From NCBI GenBank assembly GCA_903837135.1, contig CAILTK010000077.1, positions 1-35,561 on the forward strand: a stretch of DNA of 35,561 nucleotides, read 5' to 3'. The translations under genes and the position numbers were made by a program. Below, one piece after another: positions 16,071 through 23,443 of this stretch. Origin of the DNA: an uncultured Caulobacterales bacterium. Lineage in GTDB: Bacteria; Pseudomonadota; Alphaproteobacteria; Caulobacterales; Caulobacteraceae. The notes under the pieces were generated by a model that saw only the letters and a program-made list of their open reading frames with translations, was not told where the DNA came from and made no database searches. Numbering within the stretch: position 1 is the stretch's first letter; the number at the start of each line of letters is the position of its first letter.

Positions 16071-16910
16071 ATGAAGGCGCCGAGCAAAACCGGATTCACG
16101 ACGACCTTGGCGCGCCGCGGAGTGCTGGCGGCGGGCCTAGGGGCGGCGGGCGGCGGAATGGCCTTGCTGTCGACGAACGCCCGGGGCGAGATCGCAGCCT
16201 CGTCCGGCCAGACTCTTACGAATCCCCTCAGGCCGCCCAGCGGCGTCGGCGGCAAGTTCTATCCGACGGGGCAGGTCAAGGAATGGCCCGGCAATACCAT
16301 CATCTGCCCCGTGGGCGCCGACACGCCCCTGCATGAGGTGCTGAGATCGGTCCAGGAGGCGGCGATGATCCAGCCGGTCATGCGCAAGTTCACCCTGCTG
16401 CCGACCTCAAGCCTGCACATGACGCTGTTCGAGGGCGTCGACCTCGATCATCGACGCGCGCCCTTCTGGCCCGCCCCCGTGCCCCTCGACGCGCCGCTGT
16501 CAGCGGTGGACCAGTGGTGCGCGGCGCGACTGCGGACCTTCCACACCGGCGGCGGGCTGTTTCAGATGCGGCCGGACCCGGATGTCGACATCCAGACGGT
16601 CACCGACTTCACCGTCCGCCTTGCGCCAGCGACCGAAGCCCAGGAGCGCCGCTTGCGGACCTTGCGGGACCGGCTGTCGGCTGTGCTGCAGATCCGCTCG
16701 CCCGCACACGATCGCTATCGCTTCCACATCACCCTCGGCTATCTGATCGACTGGCTGACGCCGGAGGAGGCCGAGCGGGCGAGACAGCTTTTCTCGGCCT
16801 GGGGCCGGCGCATCGCCACGGCCGCGCCGGAGTTCACGATCGGGCCGCCGGAGTTCTGTCGCTTCCGGGACATGTTCGCCTTCACCCCGCTGCTGACGCT
16901 CGCCGATTAG
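16071..16910 (+). CDS. Exported 2H phosphoesterase superfamily protein (DUF1868-like)
   Basis: The protein has 279 residues from ATG 16071; a TTG at 16065 in frame overlaps the receptor stop and is less likely. The N-terminus LARRGVLAAGLGAAGGGMAL resembles a Tat signal, so the enzyme probably acts in the periplasm. Two HxT motifs define the 2H fold: SLHMTLFEG (H116, T118) and YRFHITLGYL (H219, T221), about 100 residues apart as expected. The segment around FYPTGQVKEWPGNTIICPV and the spacing match DUF1868 proteins. 2H enzymes open cyclic phosphodiesters or cleave phosphodiesters (2',5'-RNA ligase/cyclic phosphodiesterase relatives). The substrate here is unknown. Linkage to a TonB receptor suggests that it processes an imported ligand. 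Confidence 0.85.
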   Translation: MKAPSKTGFTTTLARRGVLAAGLGAAGGGMALLSTNARGEIAASSGQTLTNPLRPPSGVGGKFYPTGQVKEWPGNTIICPVGADTPLHEVLRSVQEAAMIQPVMRKFTLLPTSSLHMTLFEGVDLDHRRAPFWPAPVPLDAPLSAVDQWCAARLRTFHTGGGLFQMRPDPDVDIQTVTDFTVRLAPATEAQERRLRTLRDRLSAVLQIRSPAHDRYRFHITLGYLIDWLTPEEAERARQLFSAWGRRIATAAPEFTIGPPEFCRFRDMFAFTPLLTLAD

Positions 16911-16940
16911 ACGGTGTCGCCAGATTGTGACCCGCAGGCG

Positions 16941-16980
16941 CTAGAGCAAACCGGTTCCCACTTTTCGCGCGGCGCTCTAG
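16941..16980. repeat. Palindromic element bounded by CTAGAGC/GCTCTAG
   Basis: Perfect 7-bp arms CTAGAGC (16941-16947) and GCTCTAG (16974-16980) enclose a 26-base centre containing ACCGGTTCCCACTTTTCGCG. This layout resembles a dispersed palindromic repeat found between genes of many alphaproteobacteria (from memory, not searched). It stands between the 2H gene and the MFS gene on the same strand. It may terminate or stabilise the upstream mRNA, so the MFS gene may need its own promoter. Confidence 0.5.
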
Positions 16981-17026
16981 GAGCTGGTCCGCGTCCGGTC
17001 TGAAGATCTGGCGGCTGAGGGGCCCC

Positions 17027-18316
17027 GTGTCTCGAACTCGAAACTTCGTCCGCGCTTACGGCGCGGCGCATTTCTCCAAGAGCCTGCTCTGGTATGCGAG
17101 CGAGCTCTTGTTCACCTTCGTGCTGACCGAGATCTACGGCCTATCCCCTCTGGTCGCCGGCGGCGTGCTGGCGATCAGCCTGCTCATGAACGCAGCCGCC
17201 GATCTGGTGGCCGGCGCGTGGATGTCGCGCGTCGCCTTCGATGTCGGCTGGGCGCTCCGGCTTCAGCTTTTCGGCGCCGTGCTGGCCGCCCTCGCCTTCG
17301 CGGCTTTCGGCTTGAGCGGCCTTGCGACGGGCGAACTGCGCCCGGTGCTGATCGCCTCGGCCCTGTTCAGTTTCAGGCTGGCCTACCCTGTGCTCGACGT
17401 GCCGCAGAACGCGCTTCTGGCCCTGGCCGGGGCGCAGAGCGGGGGCGAGCATCGACTGTCCTCGCTGCGGATGATCGCCGGCGGATGCGCCAGGCTGACG
17501 GTCGCGGCGCTATTCACGCCCTTGTTGCAGGGGCGAAGACTCAACGAGCAGGTCGTCAACTTCGCGGTGCTGGCCGCCATCGCCGCAGCCTTGGCGCTGG
17601 CCGGCGCGATCGGCTTGTTCAGAAGCGGCCGGAGCCTCGAGGCGGGCCCGCCTCAGGACGGCGACAGCCCGACGGAAGGTCGCGGCCCCGGCTTTTCGCG
17701 GGTGTTCGCCGCCTTGCTGGTCGCGCTTGGTCTGGTCGCCGCCGCCAGCGCCGCGTTCGCGCAGAGCGAGCCCTACCTGGCCAGCTACGTCATCGCCGCC
17801 CGGCTGCAGGGCGGTCTGACCATGACCCTGGTGGCGGCCGGCTCGATCGTGTCCCAGCCCGCCTGGTCCGCGCTTGGCCAGCGCCGGGGATTGCCGAGCG
17901 TTCTGAGCGCGGCCGGCGCCCTATGGGCGCTCGGCGCGGCGGCCCTGATGGTCCAGCTCTTGGCGGGCTCCTCCTCCCCCTCGGCCATCAGCCTGGCCCT
18001 TGCCGCCTTCGCCTACGGGTCAGGCTCGGGCGGGACGATGATGGCGTTGTGGGCGATCGTCGCCCGGCGCGCGCGCGCGTCGCCGCGTCGGACGCCCAAG
18101 GCGTTCGCCGCGGTCGGCGCCGCATCGAAAACGGGCGGAGCGATCTCGGCTCTGTCGACCGCCGCCCTGCTGTCGTCGGCGCAGTATCACGAGCGGGCGC
18201 ACGCCGGCTCCCTGGCCCTGGCCTGTCTTTCGCCCATCCTCGTCGGCCTGTTCTGTGTGGCGCTCGGCCTGATTCTGGCGCTGCGAACGCAAGGTCTGAA
18301 GCCGGTTCCGACCTGA
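17027..18316 (+). CDS. MFS transporter of the GPH (glycoside/sugar) type
   Basis: The 429-residue protein starts at GTG 17027, preceded by a GAGGGG site. It has about twelve TM helices and an N-terminus typical of the MFS_2/GPH group: FVRAYGAAHFSKSLLWYASE, LLMNAAADLVAGAWMSR, and FRLAYPVLDVPQNALLALAG in the region where GPH carriers have the conserved YxxxDVPYxALxP-like helix. GPH carriers move sugars or glycosides with a cation, usually inward. A central hydrophilic loop (about 200-225) splits the two halves. It lies downstream of the receptor and 2H genes and ends four bases from the convergent ROK gene. The carried substrate is unknown; DVPQ in place of DVPY is a small departure from the family. 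Confidence 0.8.
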   Translation: MSRTRNFVRAYGAAHFSKSLLWYASELLFTFVLTEIYGLSPLVAGGVLAISLLMNAAADLVAGAWMSRVAFDVGWALRLQLFGAVLAALAFAAFGLSGLATGELRPVLIASALFSFRLAYPVLDVPQNALLALAGAQSGGEHRLSSLRMIAGGCARLTVAALFTPLLQGRRLNEQVVNFAVLAAIAAALALAGAIGLFRSGRSLEAGPPQDGDSPTEGRGPGFSRVFAALLVALGLVAAASAAFAQSEPYLASYVIAARLQGGLTMTLVAAGSIVSQPAWSALGQRRGLPSVLSAAGALWALGAAALMVQLLAGSSSPSAISLALAAFAYGSGSGGTMMALWAIVARRARASPRRTPKAFAAVGAASKTGGAISALSTAALLSSAQYHERAHAGSLALACLSPILVGLFCVALGLILALRTQGLKPVPT

Positions 18317-18319
18317 TCT

Positions 18320-19477
18320 TCAGCCGAAGAAAAGCGCCTTCAACGGCAGCACCGCCGCCCCTGTGACGCTCGCGTCCGAGGCGGCTTCGGCGCAGACGAT
18401 GCGGGGGATCGGACGCGGTCGCGCTCGGCGGGGCGGATTGAAGAAGGATAGCCGTGGTATCAGCCGCAGGCCGAGCGCCTTCGGAAGCCGGCCGCCGAGA
18501 ACCACGGCGTCGGGATCGGCGATGGCGGAGATGGCGGACACGACCAGGCTCACCGACCGTTCCGCCTCGTCGAGCCATTGCGCGACGCCGACCGAGTCGG
18601 GGTCGAAATGCTCGATCATGTCGACGAGCGACTCGTGACGGCGGCCGCCCTCCGCCATCAGGCTGCGCAGGCGCTCCAAGGTCGGCGACATATAGTCCGG
18701 CGGCAGGATGGAGGCGAACTCACCCGCATTGCCGTGGCTGCCGCGAAACGGCCGCCCTTCAGCCACCATGCCTCCGCCGAACCCCGCGGCGAAATAGAGA
18801 TAGGCGAAGGAGTTCGCCCAGCGACCGACCCCGTTCATCTGCTCGCCGACCGCCGCGGCGTTTCCGTCGTTGTCGACCCAGACCGGCAGGCCGAGCGCGC
18901 GTCCGAACAGGTCGGAGATGTCCACCAGCGCCCAGTCGTCGAGGCCGGCCGGCGGGTTGAACTTGGACTCCTCGCCGACGAAGTAGCCGGTGACGGCGAC
19001 CCCGACGCCGAGAATCCGTCCCCGTTCCAGCCCAAGCTCGGCGCAGGCGGCGTCGATCCAGTCCTTGACCGCCTTCAGCACCGTGTCGCGTCGCATGTCG
19101 CGCGGGCGGACGACCTCGAGGCGAAGGACCTCGCCGACGAAGTTCATCAACGCGAGCGAGACGGCGTCGGTCATCAGCGAGACGCCGACCGTGTGCATGG
19201 CGCCCGGCGAAAGAAACACGGGCAGCGCGGCAGGGCCTTTGCCGGCCGACGGCAAGGCGGGCCCGAACTCGCACAGGCCGCGGCTCACCAGGTCGGCGAC
19301 GATCCGCGAGATCGACTGGTTGGTCAGCCCGGTGAGGCGGGCGAGGTCGGCGCGTCCGATGCCGGTCTGGCGACGCACGAGCTCCAGCACCAACCGCTCG
19401 TTCGCGCTCGCGGCCACCGCGCTGGGCCGTCGCAAGAAGGTGTTGGAGACCGTGCTCCAGCCGGTTTGTGGCTCCAT
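18320..19477 (-). CDS. ROK-family transcriptional regulator
   Basis: The protein has 385 residues from ATG 19477, with GAGG five bases upstream. A much longer upstream frame has no family resemblance. Residues 25-70 form a winged helix (ANERLVLELVRRQTGIGRAD, LTGLTNQSISRIVADLVSRG). The ROK fold follows, with GVGVAVTGYF, WVDNDGNAAAVGEQ (D204) and RGSHGNAGEF (H248, E253). The Cys zinc motif CxCGxxGCxE normally found after this is absent, so sugar-kinase activity is doubtful and ligand sensing is more likely. ROK regulators usually sense sugars or sugar phosphates and repress uptake genes. The natural targets here are the adjacent MFS and TonB receptor genes. Confidence 0.92.
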   Translation of the reverse strand: MEPQTGWSTVSNTFLRRPSAVAASANERLVLELVRRQTGIGRADLARLTGLTNQSISRIVADLVSRGLCEFGPALPSAGKGPAALPVFLSPGAMHTVGVSLMTDAVSLALMNFVGEVLRLEVVRPRDMRRDTVLKAVKDWIDAACAELGLERGRILGVGVAVTGYFVGEESKFNPPAGLDDWALVDISDLFGRALGLPVWVDNDGNAAAVGEQMNGVGRWANSFAYLYFAAGFGGGMVAEGRPFRGSHGNAGEFASILPPDYMSPTLERLRSLMAEGGRRHESLVDMIEHFDPDSVGVAQWLDEAERSVSLVVSAISAIADPDAVVLGGRLPKALGLRLIPRLSFFNPPRRARPRPIPRIVCAEAASDASVTGAAVLPLKALFFG

Positions 19478-19655
19478 GCCGTCCTCACGCCCTCCGCCCC
19501 AGCGCCCTACCACGCGCAAAAGGGGGATCGCCAGCGCGGCGCACATGCCGAAGGCTGCAACGGCGGGTCGCCCCGGGCGGCGGAGAATTGAAGTGACAGC
19601 CGCCGCCGCCCCGTCGATACCTGAAGGCGCATAACTCTGTTCATGGAGGTGAGCG

Positions 19656-20069
19656 ATGAAGGACCCGATGATCCCGGCCCTGACCGGAGCGATCCTGGTC
19701 TTCGCCGGCATGGCCCACGCGGCCGACAAGCCCACCGATTCCGGCAAGCCCGACACCGGCCAGCAGTGCTTTCGCAGCGAGAGCTACCAGGGCTTTCGCG
19801 ACATCGACGAACATGCCTTCAATATCCGCGTGAACGGGCATGACGTCTACCGGATCGAGGTCGAGGGCGGCTGCCCCACCCTGACCTCCCCGGACGCCAT
19901 GCTGATCACCCACGTGCGCGGCAGCGACCTGATCTGCGGCCCGCTCGACTGGGACCTGCGCGTGCGCGAGAGCGGCCCCGGCGGCATGGCGACCGGCTGC
20001 ATCGTCAAGAGCCAGCGCAAGCTCACGCCGGCGGAAGTCGCGGCGATCCCGCCGAAGCAGAAGCCCTGA
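19656..20069 (+). CDS. Small periplasmic protein, DUF6491-like
   Basis: The 137-residue protein starts at ATG 19656 with a very strong GGAGGTGAG site. Signal peptide MKDPMIPALTGAILVFAGMAHA ends in AHA. The mature part has CFRSESYQGFRDIDEHAFNI, then GGCP, DLICGPLDWDLRVRE and GCIVKSQRKLTPAEVAAIP. This arrangement of conserved Cys and the LTPAEVAAIP ending match DUF6491 proteins as I recall them. Four Cys suggest two disulfides in the periplasm. Function is unknown. Confidence 0.8.
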   Translation: MKDPMIPALTGAILVFAGMAHAADKPTDSGKPDTGQQCFRSESYQGFRDIDEHAFNIRVNGHDVYRIEVEGGCPTLTSPDAMLITHVRGSDLICGPLDWDLRVRESGPGGMATGCIVKSQRKLTPAEVAAIPPKQKP

Positions 20070-20088
20070 CGGAGCGTCGGGCGCCTCC

Positions 20089-20847
20089 CTAGATCTGGAT
20101 GCCGCCGGACACTTCGATCCGCTGGGCGTTGACCCAGCCGAGGTCGTCCGACAGCAGGGCGGCGATCACCGGGCCGACGTCGTCGGGGCCGCCGACGCGA
20201 CCCAGCGCGGTGTTGTCGGCCAGCATCTTGTTGACGTGGGGATTGTCGCGCACCACTCCGCCGCTGAAGTCGGTGGCGATGGCGCCGGGCGCGACCACGT
20301 TGACGGCGATCCGGCGCGGACCGAGCTCCAGCGCCATATAGCGGGTCAGCGCCTCCACCCCCGCCTTGATCGCGCCGTAGCCGATCCGGCCCGGCATGGC
20401 GAAGCGGGCCAGGCCTGAGGAGATGTTGACGATACGGCCGCCGTCGTTGATCAGCGGCAGCAGGGTCTGGGTCAGGAACAGAGGCCCCTTGAAGTGGACG
20501 GCGTAGAGCGCATCCATCTCCGCTTCGGTGATGGCCTGCAGGCCCGACGCGGACGAGGTGCCGGCGTTGTTGACCAGATAGTCGAACCGCTCCGCCTTCA
20601 GGGTCGCGAGCGCCTGCGTCAGCCGGTCGGCGAAGCCCGCGAAGCCGCCGGCGTCGCCCACGTCGAGCTGAAGGGCGACGCCCCGCGCGCCCGCCTCGGC
20701 GGACAGCGCCACCACCCGGTCCGCCTCTGCCCGATTGGCGTTGTAGGTGAAGATCGAGACGACCCCGCGCCGGGCGAGGCTGAGCACGGCGGCGCGGCCG
20801 ATGCCGCGGCTGCCGCCGGTGACGACGGCGATTTTACGGTCTGACAT
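20089..20847 (-). CDS. Short-chain dehydrogenase/reductase (SDR)
   Basis: A classical 252-residue SDR from ATG 20847; AAAGG lies just upstream. Cofactor motif TGGSRGIG is at residues 10-17 and NNAG at 93-96. The catalytic triad S144, Y157 and K161 sits in NISSGLARFAMPGRIGYGAIKAG at normal spacing. The end (GWVNAQRIEVSGGIQI) is the usual SDR C-terminus. It likely reduces a ketone or oxidises an alcohol with NADP(H): the Arg after Ser in the first motif favours NADPH, and the substrate is unknown. It is divergent from the AraC gene with a 154-base spacer. SDR/AraC_N pairs of this layout are common, and the regulator is the likely controller. Confidence 0.93.
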   Translation of the reverse strand: MSDRKIAVVTGGSRGIGRAAVLSLARRGVVSIFTYNANRAEADRVVALSAEAGARGVALQLDVGDAGGFAGFADRLTQALATLKAERFDYLVNNAGTSSASGLQAITEAEMDALYAVHFKGPLFLTQTLLPLINDGGRIVNISSGLARFAMPGRIGYGAIKAGVEALTRYMALELGPRRIAVNVVAPGAIATDFSGGVVRDNPHVNKMLADNTALGRVGGPDDVGPVIAALLSDDLGWVNAQRIEVSGGIQI

Positions 20848-21001
20848 GAAAGGCCTTTCTGCCGGGCCGCCCGAGGCGGACCCTGCTGCTGATGACCCAC
20901 CATGCGCGCCCGGGGCCACGGCGGTGAATGCCGGGAGCTGGCGGTTTCTTGCCCGATCCTGTTCTGCCGCTATGCTCAGGCCGAACCGAGACCTTGTCCG
21001 C

Positions 21002-21934
21002 ATGCCTCATCCCCTGGCCGAGACGCTGCTGCGCTTCACCGACCGTCAGACCGGCGAGAGCCCGTTCACGACCCCGATCGAGGGACTGGCGATCATGCGC
21101 TCGGACCATCCCAAGCCGCCCCGCCACATGCTCTCCCGCCCCGCCCTGTGCATCGTCGCCCAGGGAACCAAATGGGCGACGCTCGGCGACCACCGGCTCG
21201 AATACACGGCGGGCCAGGCCCTGGTCATCGGCGTCGAGACCCCGTCGACAGGCCGGGTGGTGGAGGCCAGTCCGGGGCAGCCCTGCCTGGTGCTCGCCAT
21301 CGAACTCGACCTCGCCCTGATGCGCAGTGTCGCCGAAGCGTTGGATCCCGCACCCAAGCCGAGCGGCGCGCCCGGCCGCGGCGTGTTCGTCACCGACTTC
21401 GACGGCCCCCTGGCCGACTGCGCCCTGCGGCTGGCCCGCCTGCTCGAGACGCCGACGGCGATCCCGGCGCTCTACCCCGGGATCATGCGCGAGATCTGCT
21501 ACTGGCTGCTCACCGGACCGCACGGCGGCGACATCGCCCGGCTGGCCCTGAAGACCAGCCCGTCGCAGAAGATCATCGAGGCCATGCACAGCCTGCGCGC
21601 CCGGTTCCGCGAGACGGTGCGGATCGAGGAGTTGGCCGCGATCGCCGCCTTGAGCCCCTCCGCCTTCCATCGCCAGTTCAAGGCGCTGACCTCGCTGGCG
21701 CCGCTGCAGTACCAGAAACAGCTGCGGCTGCTCGAGGCGAAACGGCTGATGGTCTCCTCCGGGCTCAAGGTCGAAGCCGCCGCCTTCGCCGTCGGCTACG
21801 AAAGCCCTTCCCAGTTCAGCCGCGACTACGCCCGCCAGTACGGCGCCCCGCCCAAGCGCGATCTGAAGCGGCTGCAGTCCGACAAGGACGCGGTCTCGCC
21901 CGAGGTCGGAGCGATCACGCGCAACGCGGCCTGA
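21002..21934 (+). CDS. AraC-family transcriptional regulator (AraC_N type)
   Basis: The protein has 310 residues when ATG 21002 is used (MPHPLAETLLRFTD); ATG 20972 would add ten residues, and neither has a strong ribosome site. Residues 1-190 form the AraC_N cupin-like sensor, with HMLSRPALCIVAQGTKWATL and CLVLAIELDL. The C-terminal double HTH covers about 195-295: VRIEELAAIAALSPSAFHRQFKAL and VEAAAFAVGYESPSQFSRDYARQYGAPPKRDLKRL. It probably activates the divergent SDR gene; the inducer is unknown. Confidence 0.93.
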   Translation: MPHPLAETLLRFTDRQTGESPFTTPIEGLAIMRSDHPKPPRHMLSRPALCIVAQGTKWATLGDHRLEYTAGQALVIGVETPSTGRVVEASPGQPCLVLAIELDLALMRSVAEALDPAPKPSGAPGRGVFVTDFDGPLADCALRLARLLETPTAIPALYPGIMREICYWLLTGPHGGDIARLALKTSPSQKIIEAMHSLRARFRETVRIEELAAIAALSPSAFHRQFKALTSLAPLQYQKQLRLLEAKRLMVSSGLKVEAAAFAVGYESPSQFSRDYARQYGAPPKRDLKRLQSDKDAVSPEVGAITRNAA

Positions 21935-21946
21935 GCGTTCGCCCCC

Positions 21947-22954
21947 TCAGCTCGCACCATCGAAGTATTCGACGATCAGGCGGGCGACGGCGCCGAGGCG
22001 GTCGTCGGCTTCGCCTTCGAGGCCGGTGTAGCCCATGGAGTAGAAGGCGATGATGATCGGGCCTGACCTGGCGTAGACCATGCCGACGTCGTTGGTGACG
22101 CCGAAATACTCGCCCGTCTTATGCGCCACCGGCACGCTGAGATAGTGGGGGAGCTTGCGCGCGCCGGCCTGCTGCGCCAGCATGATCCGCTTCATCTCCG
22201 CGCAGGATTTTTTCGAGGCGATGGTCTCGGTCTGGATGCCTTCCAGAAGGCGGCCCATCTCCGCCGGCGTGACCACGGCGAGCATGTTCTCGTCGATGGC
22301 GGCGCGCCGCACGAGCGCCTTGCCGATCCTTTTATACATGACGTCGAACGCCGCCTCGTCGTGCATCAGGGCGTAGAGGCGCTCGGGCGACAGATCCCTG
22401 TTCCTGGGATCGTCGAGTTCGTAGATCGCCCGGAACGCTTCGAAGATGGTGCGCTGGAGGTGGAAGACGGCGTAGCCGTTGGCCTTCAGCCAGGCGTTGA
22501 CCGCGTCCTTGCCGCCGACCCTGGCGATCATGATGTCGGTGGCGGTGTTGTCGCTGGTGATCACCATCTGGGTGATCACGTCGCGCAGCGTCGGCTGCAG
22601 ACCGAGGTCGTGATACTGGAAGATTCCCGAGCCGCCGCGGATGTCGGACGCCTTGATCGTATAGCGCGCGCCCAGGTCGAGCTTGCCCTGGTCGGCCAGC
22701 TGGTAGGCCATGACCATCACCACGAGCTTGAAGGTGCTGGCGGTCTCGAAATGATCGTCGCCGTGAACCGCGGCGACCTCGCCGGTGGCGAGGTTCTTGA
22801 CATAGACCCCGCCCTTGTACGGCCCGCCCGGTCCCACGAACCGCGCCAGTTCGCCCTCCAGCAATCTGGTCAGGCCGGAGGTCGGCGACGCCTGGGCGGC
22901 CGCGGGTCCGCAGGCCAGCAGAGCCATGGCCAACGCAGCGAACAGCACCTTCAT
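21947..22954 (-). CDS. Class A beta-lactamase-like serine hydrolase, omega loop unusual
   Basis: The 335-residue protein starts at ATG 22954 after GGGGG. The signal peptide MKVLFAALAMALLACGPAAAQA marks a periplasmic enzyme. Three active-site motifs of class A are present: STFK (S73, K76), SDN (134-136) and KTG (279-281). The ExxLN omega-loop motif that supplies the deacylating Glu is not clear; E172 in RTIFEAFRA is the nearest candidate. The stretch from there to VTPAEMGRLL is about 30 residues longer than in classical enzymes (ELDDPRNRDLSPERLYALMHDEA and on). It may be a true beta-lactamase of a divergent branch or a related serine hydrolase (beta-lactamase2 family). No regulator of the AmpR type lies beside it. 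Confidence 0.85.
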   Translation of the reverse strand: MKVLFAALAMALLACGPAAAQASPTSGLTRLLEGELARFVGPGGPYKGGVYVKNLATGEVAAVHGDDHFETASTFKLVVMVMAYQLADQGKLDLGARYTIKASDIRGGSGIFQYHDLGLQPTLRDVITQMVITSDNTATDIMIARVGGKDAVNAWLKANGYAVFHLQRTIFEAFRAIYELDDPRNRDLSPERLYALMHDEAAFDVMYKRIGKALVRRAAIDENMLAVVTPAEMGRLLEGIQTETIASKKSCAEMKRIMLAQQAGARKLPHYLSVPVAHKTGEYFGVTNDVGMVYARSGPIIIAFYSMGYTGLEGEADDRLGAVARLIVEYFDGAS

Positions 22955-23140
22955 CGGAACCCCCAAAACAACCATCGGCTCCGTGTTGAGAACGTCGGCG
23001 GGCGCCGGGCAACGAAATTGCGCGATCTGGACGAACGGACCTGGCGCGTGATCATCTTCCGGGCACGGGGATCAGCCTTTCATCCGCCCCTCCCCGCTTA
23101 AGCAGCTAAGCGATTCACACACCTCCCAAACCCCTAAAAT

Positions 23141-23306
23141 AGTTGTCATTCTCGGGCGGAGAGAGGGCGCGAAGCGACCGACCGCAGACCCGAGAACCCA
23201 GCAGCTCCACCCCCAACGCGCGTCGCCAGCAGCTTTGATCAAGATCTCTGCGGGGTTCTCGGGTCTTCAGTCCGCTTCGCGTCCTTTCGCCCGAGAATGA
23301 CAAACT
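23141..23306. repeat. Large imperfect inverted repeat
   Basis: The left arm (23141-23199) and the right arm (23252-23306) are long imperfect reverse complements. Both carry TTGTCATTCTCGGGCG at the outer end, GCGAAGCG inside, and GACCCGAGAACCC at the inner end. A 52-base centre separates them. This fits a REP/MITE-like element. A smaller palindrome, CGCTTA..TAAGCG (23095-23112), lies just before it. The gap between the lactamase start and the dipeptidase start (22955-23443) holds no other gene. An ATG at 23297 lies within the right arm and is not a credible gene start. Confidence 0.7.
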
Positions 23307-23429
23307 ATGGGCGTTACAAGCATCGGCTGATCTCCTGGCGCGTCCGCGGGGATGAGCGGCAGAGGGGAGTTGACCTCCCTGCGCACAGGCCGACACATGC
23401 TGAACTGTTTGAGCGAACGCACCATGTCC

Positions 23430-23436
23430 GGGAGGA
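23430..23436 (+). promoter_or_regulatory. Ribosome binding site that points to an ATT start
   Basis: GGGAGGA stands seven bases before the ATT at 23444. No ATG, GTG or TTG in this frame lies at a proper distance from it, and the first residues after ATT form a textbook signal peptide. The site therefore decides the start of the M19 gene. Confidence 0.55.
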
Positions 23437-23443
23437 TACCGCC

